A stretch of 64,000 nucleotides of DNA from Chitinophagales bacterium (GTDB lineage Bacteria; Bacteroidota; Bacteroidia; Chitinophagales; Saprospiraceae): contig JAAFJN010000006.1 of NCBI GenBank assembly GCA_013298845.1, positions 124,001 to 188,000 of the forward strand, written 5' to 3'. A program made the translations under genes and the position numbers. Below the pieces are notes generated by a model, which searched no databases, was not told the origin of the DNA, and worked only from the letters and a program-made list of their open reading frames with translations. Below are positions 1 to 7,885 of this stretch, in pieces. The stretch's first letter is position 1. The number at the start of each line of letters is the position of its first letter.

Positions 1-30
1 TTACCACCGACAAAGGTTATTCAGAAACCA

Positions 31-1740
31 CTAAGATGGTGGTAATGAAACCGTAATATCGTACACCAGAATAGATGTACCCACTTTCCGAACAGGTTGC
101 AGCGCATTTAACCAGGGGTAAAGCCCTTCAGGATGCACGCTGCTCCTGTTCAGAAAGCGGTGCACCGACAAATAAATCAAGTGCCGCCCGGCCCCCAATG
201 CTTCCCGACTGGCCGGAATCGGCGCCAACTCAATGCCCAGGCTGGCCGGTTTTACCACCCCGAAACAATCGCCCCAGAACCCCGTAATTTGGCCCGTTGC
301 GGCTTGTTCCTGTTGGTCTTTTTTCAAAAATAATAAATCTTGTCCCCAGTCAATATTCGAGTCCGCGAGGTAAAAGCGGCTGCGCGACAGTTCGTTAAAA
401 TACGATAAATGGTGCGGCCAAACGGACAAAGAACTCGCCGCGTGCAGCACCAATGCCCCAAAAACAACGGGTTTGATCCACTTGTACGGCAACGTCACCA
501 AATACCCGATGCCAATGGCCAAAAAGGCGTACACCGGTAAAATATAGCGGTGCCCAATGTTGATGGTGCCCAGCGAACAGGCCAAAAACAACAATACCGG
601 CGCAACCATCAGGCAAAGGGCCATGATCGAAACGGGCTGGCCGTTGCGGCGTTCGCGGCGGCGTTGTACCCACAGCGTTATTTTGAGCAAAAGGGTGAGC
701 GCAATGGTGGCTAACGTGGATTTGTACAAAAAACTCCAGAAAAAATACGTGCGCCAGCCCCGCCGCTGGTATTGGCCGTCTAAATATTGAAAATTTTCTT
801 TGCGTTCCCACATGTCCTGAAACATGGCGTGGAATACCTGCATCCCGAATCCTTTTAAAAAATCGTAGGCCGGAATTTGTACGGCGAGCATTTTTTCGCG
901 GGTAGTGCCCAATTTGGCCGCGTATTGGTCCAATTGGGCCTGAATTTTTTCTTTATCGCGTGCTTTTACGATTTGGGTATCTTCCGAAGGGGATTTTAAT
1001 TGAAAACCATACGTGGCAAAAATCATCAGGCCAAAAATGACCGGACTCCACCAAAAGTGTTTTAAGCGAATATTTTGTTGTTTTCTAAAATAAAGAATAC
1101 CAATTATGGCGGCGAAAAAAATGGGCAAAGCCGCAAATTTGCACATAAACGCAACCCCCAAACCCAGGTGTAATAACCAAAAATGACGGCGGTCGGGTTG
1201 CCGGATAAACGCTTCAATACTAAAAGCCGCCAATACATAACTCAACGCAAAACCAATGTCGAGGGTCGCCAATTGCCCGTGGGCCATAAACGATGGTTCA
1301 AACCCCAAAAAAAACAACGCTGCCAAACCCGCCGCAACGCCCAATTTCCGGCGCGTATAACCGTACACCACCAACAGCAGCACCATTGCCAGCCCGATAT
1401 TGACGGCGCGGGCATCGTGCGTGAGTTGTTGCCACGACTGGTTGTTATTGAACAAAAAATGAACGCCGTAATCCTGCCAGCGGTACAGGGCCGTGCTATC
1501 GTTGGGCAGCGGGTCGGCCTGGGTCAACAACTGCGGCACCGACATGATATAACGCAACAAAGGCGGGTGCGTCGCGTCGGTGTAACGTCCCGTGGTGAGG
1601 AAATTATAGCCCGAAGGAATATTGGCCACCTCGTCGTACACCGGCGAAAACTGTTGGCGGGACGTGTACAGGAGGGCAAAAAGCGCCAATACCAAAACGG
1701 CAACCGCTACCGGTGCCAGGATGTTTTTAGGTTGAAGCAT
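31..1740 (-). CDS. GT-C family glycosyltransferase (PMT / GT39-like)
   Basis: Multi-pass membrane protein of about 569 aa, probably moving a sugar from a polyprenyl-phosphate donor to a protein or lipid on the outer face of the inner membrane. Seen: an N-terminal membrane helix, then an outer loop carrying an acidic DE pair (in YDEVANIP) and an HPPL motif. This is the DE...HPPL arrangement of the PMT/ArnT fold. About ten further hydrophobic segments follow, with a soluble C-terminal tail. The ATG at 1740 puts the start just before the first helix; an upstream in-frame start nine codons earlier adds only a short non-hydrophobic piece. The acceptor cannot be told from sequence. It stands alone, 114 bp downstream of tRNA-His on the same strand. 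Confidence 0.8.
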   Translation of the reverse strand: MLQPKNILAPVAVAVLVLALFALLYTSRQQFSPVYDEVANIPSGYNFLTTGRYTDATHPPLLRYIMSVPQLLTQADPLPNDSTALYRWQDYGVHFLFNNNQSWQQLTHDARAVNIGLAMVLLLVVYGYTRRKLGVAAGLAALFFLGFEPSFMAHGQLATLDIGFALSYVLAAFSIEAFIRQPDRRHFWLLHLGLGVAFMCKFAALPIFFAAIIGILYFRKQQNIRLKHFWWSPVIFGLMIFATYGFQLKSPSEDTQIVKARDKEKIQAQLDQYAAKLGTTREKMLAVQIPAYDFLKGFGMQVFHAMFQDMWERKENFQYLDGQYQRRGWRTYFFWSFLYKSTLATIALTLLLKITLWVQRRRERRNGQPVSIMALCLMVAPVLLFLACSLGTINIGHRYILPVYAFLAIGIGYLVTLPYKWIKPVVFGALVLHAASSLSVWPHHLSYFNELSRSRFYLADSNIDWGQDLLFLKKDQQEQAATGQITGFWGDCFGVVKPASLGIELAPIPASREALGAGRHLIYLSVHRFLNRSSVHPEGLYPWLNALQPVRKVGTSILVYDITVSLPPS

Positions 1741-1854
1741 AGTCCGGCAATGGGATAAGATGAACAATCCAGCGGTGGTTATCGGGGGGGAATGGTGGTG
1801 TTTTGGGGGAATAACAAAAAAAGGCGATACTTTTCAGTACCGCCTCCAAAGAAG

Positions 1855-1929
1855 GGAGAGTAATGGGTTTCGAACCCACGGCCTCCAGTGCCACAAACTG
1901 GCGCTCTAACCTGCTGAGCTATACCCTCC
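1855..1929 (-). tRNA. tRNA-His (anticodon GTG)
   Basis: Cloverleaf folded by eye on the minus strand. The 7-bp acceptor stem contains one G-U pair. There is a D arm with AGCAGGTTA, an anticodon stem CCAGT/ACTGG around loop TTGTGGC, and a T arm with TTCGAAA. The anticodon GTG gives histidine. An encoded extra G (-1, base 1929) sits opposite a C discriminator (base 1855), the identity pair of tRNA-His. The 3' CCA is not encoded; the next bases are CTTC. Confidence 0.95.
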
Positions 1930-1956
1930 GCGTAATTGCTCTTTAAAAAAGCGTCG

Positions 1957-1988
1957 CAAAGATAAATCCATTATGCCGAAATGGACAA
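1957..1988 (-). promoter_or_regulatory. Bacteroidota promoter for tRNA-His
   Basis: On the minus strand, TATCTTTG (1964-1957) matches the Bacteroidota -7 consensus TAnnTTTG. A TTG (1988-1986) lies 21 nt upstream, near the -33 position. Transcription would start about 24 nt before the tRNA. Confidence 0.6.
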
Positions 1989-2035
1989 GTTTTTTTGCAA
2001 AATTTTATTTAAATCGTCGTTGCCGTATATCTGCA

Positions 2036-2194
2036 CGCCCGTGCGGATCACCATAGAGGCGATCCGCACGGGCGAACTAAACAACCGATCCGTACCCATC
2101 CGCACCGATCCGTATCCATCCACACCCATCCACACCGATCCGCACGGCCGTAGATCCGCACGGCCGTACCGATCCGCACGACCGTGCGGATTTA
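2036..2194. repeat. Inverted repeat plus degenerate 10-bp tandem repeats
   Basis: A perfect 14-bp inverted repeat, 2036-2049 against 2061-2074 (arm CGCCCGTGCGGATC, 11-nt spacer), is followed by a run of 10-bp units such as CGATCCGTAC, CCATCCGCAC and CCATCCACAC up to about 2150. Further GATCCGCACGG(C/A)CGT segments reach the stop codon of the GH97 gene. The array directly follows that gene on its coding strand. The hairpin has no T run, so it is not a classical terminator. Confidence 0.75.
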
Positions 2195-4267
2195 CAGTTG
2201 CCGGATGGCAATGGCGCAACCACCACCGGCGGCCAACTTCAACGCCAATTTATTGCCTTTGGTGACCTGTACTTTGCGAATTTCTACCGGGTACGGGTTG
2301 TCCTGGTAATGCGCATTTTTACCGTCGGCATAAATGGTCGCTTCGTATTTTTTACCCGCCTGCAAAAAGTCGAGGGTAATATCCAAAGTACGGGCCGTTT
2401 CGTCGGTAATACTGCCAATAAACCAATTGTTTTTGCCCCGTTCGCGGCGTGCCACGGTGAGGAAATCGCCAATTTCGGCGTTTAACACGCGGGTTTCGGA
2501 CCAATCCACGGGTACATCGCGGATAAACTGAAACGCGTCGAGGCGTTTTTCGTAGTTTTCGGGCAAATCAGCGGCCATTTGCAACGGCGAATACATGGTC
2601 ACGTACAACGCCAGTTGGTTGGCTACCGTTGACTGAATAATCTCCTTTTTTTTCGGGTCATACGTGTTCATCCGCGTTTCAAAAATGCCGGGCGTGTAGT
2701 CCATCGGGCCACCCAGCAACCGCGTAAACGGCAACGTAATCACGTGACTGGGGGCATTTCCTTTGCTCCAGGCGTTGTATTCCATGCCGCGCGCGGCTTC
2801 GCTGGCCATGTAATTGGGCCAGGTGCGGTGCAGGCCACTGGGGCGCACGGGTTCGTGCATATCCACCATAATTTGGTTGAGGTACGTGCGGCGCGCCACC
2901 TCGTTAAAGTGGTTCACCATGCGTTGGCCATCGTGCCATTCGCCCTTGGGTTGAATGTAACCCACGTAACCGGTTTTCACCGAATTCATCCCGAAACGCC
3001 GCATGTACGCGTAGGCATCGTCCATTTGGCGCTCGTAACTGGGCACTGCCGCCGAGGTTTCGTGGTGCATGATAATCCGCACTTTTTTTGATTTGGCGTA
3101 GGCCGCCAGTTCCGACATATTGTAATCGGGGTAAGGATCGGTAAAATCAAATACCTCCGGTTTCATGGTGTTGAACCACGCTTCCCAGCCCTTGTTCCAG
3201 CCTTCTACCAATACCCCATCAAAGCCGTATTTGGCGGCAAAATCAATGTATTTTTTCACATTTTGGGTATTAGCGGCGTGTTTGCCGTGCGGCACACCGT
3301 CTTTTTGGTAGTCCCAGGAACCTTTGCCCACGTGCATTTCCCACCAAATTCCCACGTATTTCTGGGGTTTAATCCAACTCACATCCCCTTCCAGCGGACA
3401 AGGTTCATTGAGGTTAAGAATGGTGCGGTTGGTGAGCAGGCCGCCCGCGTTGGCATTGATCAAAACAGTGCGCCAGGGCGTGTGAAAAGGCAATTTATTC
3501 ACCGATTTAACGGTTGAATCGGCGGTAGGTACCACAAAAGCGGAGAACCGGAACTTTTCACGGTCGGCTTTGAGGTGCAATGCGCCGTAATCCACCAACG
3601 CCGCTTCGGCAATGGCCACGTGTACGCCATTGGCCATTTTCATCACCACTGGCGTTTGTACCGCGCGAACATCGGGGATAAACTGGTTAAACGGCTCAAT
3701 GTCTGTCAGGTGTTTGGTCGCGTCAATCTGGCTGATTTTGGTATTGGAATACGTGTGTTCGTTCGAGTCCCAATCCGAAGGTGCCCACCAGGTGGTGTGG
3801 TCGGCCGTCAGGGCAAACTCCGTTTTTTCGTCCAAAATCACCACGGTCGAATCACCCGGCAGTTCGTACCGGAATCCCACGGCGTTGTTAAATACTCTGA
3901 ATTGAATGGCGATGGATTGGCCTTTACTCGTTTTCCAAATGGTTTTGAGCAAATTATGGTGATCGCGGATGGATTCCTCTTCGCCCCAAACGGTTTGCCA
4001 GGTGTAATCCTGGGTGCCGGTGTAAAACGTATCGAGTTTCATGCCGGAGGCGTAATTGGCCTCGCGGGTGACCAAACCCAGGCGGGAAAGCGCCAGAATT
4101 TTGGTTCCCTGGTGCGTTATGCTGTACGCCGGAGCGCCGTCTTTGGTTGTTTCTACTTCCAGAACGATACTTTTATCGGGCGATGTTTGGGTAATTTTTT
4201 GCTGCGCAAAAGCCATAAAACCCGCGCCGAGACAAGCAAGTGTCAGTGTAAATGTACGAATATTCAT
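2192..4267 (-). CDS. glycoside hydrolase family 97 (SusB-like alpha-glycosidase)
   Basis: Secreted 691-aa enzyme, probably periplasmic, cleaving alpha-glucosidic or alpha-galactosidic bonds. The signal peptide ends at FAQQ (about residue 22). An N-terminal beta-sandwich with TSPDKSIVLEV is followed by a TIM barrel from about 290, with KYVGIWWEMH, FDGVLVEGWNKGWE and MVDMHEPVRPSGLHRTWPN (about 467-485), and a C-terminal beta domain. These blocks and the length are typical of GH97. The family has an inverting branch using glutamates and a retaining branch using an aspartate nucleophile. Candidate residues here are D469, E472 and E490, and I cannot assign the branch securely. The upstream enoyl-CoA hydratase gene ends only 18 bp before the start, so the two are probably co-transcribed, although a metabolic link is not obvious. 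No SusC/SusD pair is adjacent. Confidence 0.9.
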   Translation of the reverse strand: MNIRTFTLTLACLGAGFMAFAQQKITQTSPDKSIVLEVETTKDGAPAYSITHQGTKILALSRLGLVTREANYASGMKLDTFYTGTQDYTWQTVWGEEESIRDHHNLLKTIWKTSKGQSIAIQFRVFNNAVGFRYELPGDSTVVILDEKTEFALTADHTTWWAPSDWDSNEHTYSNTKISQIDATKHLTDIEPFNQFIPDVRAVQTPVVMKMANGVHVAIAEAALVDYGALHLKADREKFRFSAFVVPTADSTVKSVNKLPFHTPWRTVLINANAGGLLTNRTILNLNEPCPLEGDVSWIKPQKYVGIWWEMHVGKGSWDYQKDGVPHGKHAANTQNVKKYIDFAAKYGFDGVLVEGWNKGWEAWFNTMKPEVFDFTDPYPDYNMSELAAYAKSKKVRIIMHHETSAAVPSYERQMDDAYAYMRRFGMNSVKTGYVGYIQPKGEWHDGQRMVNHFNEVARRTYLNQIMVDMHEPVRPSGLHRTWPNYMASEAARGMEYNAWSKGNAPSHVITLPFTRLLGGPMDYTPGIFETRMNTYDPKKKEIIQSTVANQLALYVTMYSPLQMAADLPENYEKRLDAFQFIRDVPVDWSETRVLNAEIGDFLTVARRERGKNNWFIGSITDETARTLDITLDFLQAGKKYEATIYADGKNAHYQDNPYPVEIRKVQVTKGNKLALKLAAGGGCAIAIRQL

Positions 4268-4285
4268 TAGTGTGTAATTTGTTCA

Positions 4286-5041
4286 TTATTTGCGCTTAAA
4301 CGCTTCAATGGCGTTTTTGGCGTACTCGGAAAGCGCCAGTCGCCCGCTAATGGCGGCGCGTTCGGGGAGCAGGGTCGTCCAGTGTTCGGTACCGGCCCAG
4401 AATATTTTTTTTAATTCCGACAACGCGTCGGGGGCGTAGGAGCAAAGGTTATTTAAAAAATGTTCCAAATAAGCGTCCAATTGTTCGGTGGTGTCAAATA
4501 CTTCCTGAAACAGCCCTTTTTGTTTGGCCCAGGCGGCGGTTTGCCATTCGGAGGGGTTCAGCGACATTTGAGAAAAAGCCGCCAGGCCCACTTTGCGTTC
4601 CACGGCCGGCCCGATCACAAACGGCCCGAATCCTACGGCCAATTCGCTCAGGCGCACCGATGCGTATTGGGTCGCCATGCAAAAATCGGATGCAGCGGCC
4701 AGCCCCACGCCACCGCCCACGGCTTTACCCTGAATGCGGCCCACCACAATTTTGGGGCAGGTGCGCATGGCGTTAATGACGTTGCCAAAGCCGTTAAAAA
4801 AGCGTTGGCTCGTCGCCTCATCGCTGATGGCTACCAGTTCGTCGAAACTGGCCCCGGCGCAAAAGGTATTGTGTTCGTCGCTGCGCAAAACAATCACTTT
4901 TACGGCGTTATTTTGGCCCAATTCCGCAAAAGCCGCGACTAAATCGGCCAAGATCGTGCCGGGTAAACTATTTTGATTTTGGTGAAAAAAATGAACAGAA
5001 GCCACGCCCTGCTCACTGATTTGTGTACGTACGTATGACAT
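4286..5041 (-). CDS. enoyl-CoA hydratase/isomerase family protein
   Basis: Crotonase-fold enzyme of 251 aa, cytoplasmic, acting on acyl-CoA thioesters in fatty-acid or branched-chain amino-acid breakdown. Seen: the oxyanion-hole segment FCAGASFDEL (about 62-71), then GKAVGGGVGLAAASDF and LSELAVGFGP. The second catalytic glutamate (in SEL) is present. The first is glycine (GGGVGLA in place of GGGxELA), as in several methylglutaconyl-CoA hydratase-like and isomerase-like members, so canonical hydratase chemistry is uncertain. The ATG at 5041 (MSYVRTQ) fits the family N-terminus; the longer in-frame start adds 23 residues without family similarity and runs toward the upstream terminator. Confidence 0.85.
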   Translation of the reverse strand: MSYVRTQISEQGVASVHFFHQNQNSLPGTILADLVAAFAELGQNNAVKVIVLRSDEHNTFCAGASFDELVAISDEATSQRFFNGFGNVINAMRTCPKIVVGRIQGKAVGGGVGLAAASDFCMATQYASVRLSELAVGFGPFVIGPAVERKVGLAAFSQMSLNPSEWQTAAWAKQKGLFQEVFDTTEQLDAYLEHFLNNLCSYAPDALSELKKIFWAGTEHWTTLLPERAAISGRLALSEYAKNAIEAFKRK

Positions 5042-5094
5042 TGTTGGGTGTATTATTTGTTGGTTAGGTGCATTTTGGCGGGGCCTCATGTCCG

Positions 5095-5142
5095 CAAAAA
5101 AAAATACCACGCGGGAGCGGAAGCCCCCAACGTGGTATTTTT
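5095..5142 (-). terminator. Rho-independent terminator after the DUF433 gene
   Basis: The stem AAAATACCACG / CGTGGTATTTT (5101-5111 with 5131-5141) encloses a GC-rich loop. On the minus strand it is followed by a run of about nine T. It lies 50 bp beyond the DUF433 stop. The A/T flanks are roughly symmetrical. Confidence 0.75.
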
Positions 5143-5190
5143 CATGGTTATGCAGCCACCGGGATAAAAACCGGATGGCAGAAAGTAGTA

Positions 5191-5427
5191 TTAGGCGGCA
5201 GCACCTTGTTGAAACTGGTCGAGCGAGAAACGTTGCTGTTGCACCATTTCCATAACTTCGACTGCTTGGTCTCTGGTAATAGAAGGAAATTCATCCAGAA
5301 ACTCATTGAGGCTTACCCCAATGCGCATGTAATCAAAAAAGGTTTCAACCCGGATACGGGTTCCGCTAAAAACGGGTGCTCCATCCTGAATTTCGGGGTG
5401 TACGCTAACAGAATTGAAGTGATTCAT
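5191..5427 (-). CDS. DUF433 family protein (putative antitoxin)
   Basis: Small 78-aa protein with the DUF433 signature: HPEIQDGAPVFSGTRIRV, then DYMRIGVSLNEFLDEFPSITRDQAVEVM. DUF433 proteins have a winged-helix-like fold and often pair with a DUF5615 PIN-like toxin, where they are taken to be antitoxins. No toxin-like ORF is adjacent here (the neighbours are a terminator and a promoter region), so this is an orphan or a remnant module. The family call is firm; the antitoxin role is inferred from the family. Confidence 0.85.
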   Translation of the reverse strand: MNHFNSVSVHPEIQDGAPVFSGTRIRVETFFDYMRIGVSLNEFLDEFPSITRDQAVEVMEMVQQQRFSLDQFQQGAAA

Positions 5428-5718
5428 AAACCGGTGCTGTAATTATTGTTATTGACTAAATCAGAACCGGGATTATACCAAGGGGATTAAATGAAATGTT
5501 AATTCGGGTGCTAAAGTAGGGCGTTCCCCGGTTTACTTGTATGCTTTTGTCGAAAAAAAATTTAAAAAATATTTTCAAAAACTTTTTGTTTGATACTAAA
5601 AATGTCATAATTTTGCCCGTAAATAACCCCCTTCGGGTATATTTTACGTGAAAATAAAGATTTTCATAACCTGTATGGGGTAGGTTTTAAAAAAATAGAA
5701 ATAATTTTACCGAAACAT

Positions 5719-5749
5719 TTTGTTAGCAAGGAAAGATGCCATACTTTTG
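5719..5749 (+). promoter_or_regulatory. Promoter of the methyltransferase gene
   Basis: TTTG (5719-5722), 19 nt, then TACTTTTG (5742-5749): an exact TTTG-N19-TAnnTTTG Bacteroidota promoter. Transcription should begin near 5753-5756. That rules out the ATG at 5736 and leaves the ATGs at 5763 or 5781. The 290 bp before it (5428-5718) is AT-rich and holds no other feature I can recognise. Confidence 0.8.
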
Positions 5750-5780
5750 TACCCATTGTATAATGTTGTATAACTTGGTT

Positions 5781-7019
5781 ATGAAAGAATATCTAACTTT
5801 ATCTGAAGTATCGGAAAGACTTGGTAAAAATAAAGAGACATTAAGAAGATGGGATCGGGAAGGGAAACTCAAAGCTATTCGAGAGCCAATGAGTAATTAT
5901 CGCCTATATTCAAAAAAAGATGTTCACAATCTTTTTCCTGAATACTTTTCTTCACTAGAACAAGAAGATGTATCAAATTATGTTGATCCCGACAAAACGT
6001 TCACCGTTATTGAACTATTTGCAGGAGCAGGGGGGTTAGCAATCGGCCTAGAGAAGGCTGGATTGAAATGTGTTGCGTTAAATGAAATTGACAAATTCGC
6101 TTGTCAGACATTGCGTAAGAATCGACCTCATTGGAATGTTCTTGAGGGAGACATCAAGCAGTATAGTTTTGAGGACTACAAGAATAAAGTTGATGTAGTA
6201 ACAGGTGGCTTCCCCTGCCAAGCGTTTAGTTATGCGGGTAAAAAATTAGGTTTAAATGATGCGAGAGGAACATTATTTTATGAATTTGCCAGAGTAGTGA
6301 ATGAAACGCAGCCTTTAATATGTATTGGCGAAAATGTACGGGGATTATTATCGCACGAAAATGGGAAGACTTTAGAGGGTATGATTTCAATTTTAGATGA
6401 AATTGGATATAATGTTGTACCTGTACAAGTATTAAAAGCTATTAATTTTAAAGTTCCTCAGAAAAGAGAACGCCTTATTTTAGTTGGAATAAGAAAAGAT
6501 ATAAACATTCCTTTTGAATACCCAAAAGCATATAAAAAAATATACACACTTCAAGATGCTCTAAAAAAAGGCGTTTTATATGATAGTGATGTTCCCTCTT
6601 CAACAGGTGCAAAGTATCCAAAGAGCAAGAAAAGTATTCTAGATCTTGTTCCCCCTAAAGGATATTGGAGAGATTTGCCAGTAGATATTCAAAAAGAATT
6701 TATGGGAAAAAGTTACTATTTGACAGGCGGAAAAACAGGGATGGCTAGGCGAATCGGTTGGGATGAACCTTGCCTAACATTAACCTGTAGTCCGGCTCAA
6801 AAACAAACTGAAAGATGCCATCCAGACGAGACGCGTCCATTTACAGTACGTGAATATGCAAGAATACAAACATTTCCAGACGAATGGCAATTTGAAGGTC
6901 CAGCAGCCCAACAATATAAACAAATAGGAAATGCAGTTCCTGTCAACTTAGGGCGAGAAGTTGGTTATTCCATTATTGCATTTTTAAATAAGTACTATAA
7001 ATCTTTGAATTTAAAATAA
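5781..7019 (+). CDS. DNA (cytosine-5) methyltransferase with N-terminal MerR-like HTH
   Basis: Modification enzyme of about 412 aa, adding a methyl group to C5 of cytosine in its target site. The N-terminal MerR-type helix-turn-helix (about 5-48: LTLSEVSERLGKNKETLRRWDREGKL) could let the enzyme control its own promoter. The methyltransferase part follows: motif I FAGAGGLAIGL (about 80), motif IV GGFPCQAFS with nucleophile near C146, motif VI ENVRG, motif VIII QKRERLILVG, and motif X QIGNAVPVNLG near the C-terminus. The start at 5781 follows from the promoter at 5742-5749. The partner endonuclease is convergent, and the two coding ends overlap by 25 bp. The AT-rich composition and codon use differ from the flanks, suggesting transfer. 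By analogy with the partner family the target may be GGNCC. Confidence 0.93.
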   Translation: MKEYLTLSEVSERLGKNKETLRRWDREGKLKAIREPMSNYRLYSKKDVHNLFPEYFSSLEQEDVSNYVDPDKTFTVIELFAGAGGLAIGLEKAGLKCVALNEIDKFACQTLRKNRPHWNVLEGDIKQYSFEDYKNKVDVVTGGFPCQAFSYAGKKLGLNDARGTLFYEFARVVNETQPLICIGENVRGLLSHENGKTLEGMISILDEIGYNVVPVQVLKAINFKVPQKRERLILVGIRKDINIPFEYPKAYKKIYTLQDALKKGVLYDSDVPSSTGAKYPKSKKSILDLVPPKGYWRDLPVDIQKEFMGKSYYLTGGKTGMARRIGWDEPCLTLTCSPAQKQTERCHPDETRPFTVREYARIQTFPDEWQFEGPAAQQYKQIGNAVPVNLGREVGYSIIAFLNKYYKSLNLK

Positions 7020-7759
7020 TATCCGTAATTTTCTATGGCTATTTGATCTAAGATGGTTCTACTATTAGCGCTTGCCAAGTCTGTAATTTCTTTTATTGCT
7101 GAAATCTCGGTTTTAGGAGACGTTATCCCTTTGCTTTTTAAATAGTCATCAGTTGCTGTGGGTAATATTTTATAAAGTTGAAAAAAAGCATCGTCAAGGC
7201 CCGTAAGTTTTGCATAAAACTTATCACCTGAAATTTTGTAAACGCGACTATGACGATACTCTTTCCCGTTGATTTCGCCTACCCACAATTCATCAAAACT
7301 GTTTTTAGCAAATATTTGCACCCAATAACATTTTGCTTGTTTGTGTCTATCAGCAAATTCTTTAAGTTTCCGATATAAACTTTCAGCAGCACTACTGTTC
7401 ATTGTGTTGTGTTTGTTCTTTATATCTGCGAACAAGGTGTTATCTGACGCCTTAATATCATAACCAGACGCTCTTGCAGATTGATAACCACTTATGCCGC
7501 CTAGTATTTGTTCATGGAAGGTGCCGATTGAATTATTTACAGACTTGTCGATTTGCCTTAAAATTTCAGATGTAATAACGTTTTCTGCCGTCAATCCTTG
7601 AAATTTCGCATCAAAAGTTAATTTAATTACATCTACTTTATTAGTATAGAAATCACTTTTAGTCAACTTTTTTTGCGCTTTTACATAAGAATCATGCAAA
7701 TTACTGATGCAAGATAGTAGATGCGCATCTGAAATGAAACTAAGGTATTTGTTAGCCAT
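6995..7759 (-). CDS. Type II restriction endonuclease, Eco47II/Sau96I family
   Basis: 254-aa endonuclease paired with the convergent C5 methyltransferase. It resembles the Eco47II family along its length: TFDAKFQGLTAENVITSEIL, QIDKSVNNSIGTFHEQILGG, then YDIKASDNTLFADIKNKHNT with a D...D-x-K acidic/lysine cluster that probably forms the catalytic centre, and CYWVQIFAK, GEINGKEYRHSRVYKISGD. Known members (Eco47II, Sau96I) recognise GGNCC; that specificity is inherited from the family and not shown here. The ORF is intact. Its 3' end overlaps the methyltransferase gene by 25 bp, so convergent transcription may tune the balance of the two proteins. Confidence 0.88.
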   Translation of the reverse strand: MANKYLSFISDAHLLSCISNLHDSYVKAQKKLTKSDFYTNKVDVIKLTFDAKFQGLTAENVITSEILRQIDKSVNNSIGTFHEQILGGISGYQSARASGYDIKASDNTLFADIKNKHNTMNSSAAESLYRKLKEFADRHKQAKCYWVQIFAKNSFDELWVGEINGKEYRHSRVYKISGDKFYAKLTGLDDAFFQLYKILPTATDDYLKSKGITSPKTEISAIKEITDLASANSRTILDQIAIENYGYYFKFKDL

Positions 7760-7804
7760 ATGTACGGAAAGTTATTTTTTTTATGAAACTATTTAATCAG
7801 GCTG

Positions 7805-7812
7805 CAAAATTA
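7805..7812 (-). promoter_or_regulatory. -7 element of the endonuclease gene
   Basis: TAATTTTG on the minus strand matches TAnnTTTG, 45 bp before the start codon. No convincing TTTG is seen at the right distance upstream. Confidence 0.45.
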
Positions 7813-7867
7813 TGCCTTTAAAGTTGAAAGAAAGCAAGATAACTTCTTTAATTGTCATCTCTTAGCG

Positions 7868-7875
7868 TATTTTTG
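7868..7875 (+). promoter_or_regulatory. -7 element of ald
   Basis: TATTTTTG matches TAnnTTTG and ends 10 nt before the ATG at 7886, predicting a leader of only about 5-8 nt. No clear -33 element. Confidence 0.45.
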
Positions 7876-7885
7876 CAGGTTCAAT

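Noticed and set aside
5736-5780. Upstream ATG start for the C5 methyltransferase
   Set aside because: The -7 promoter element covers 5742-5749, so this ATG precedes the predicted transcript.
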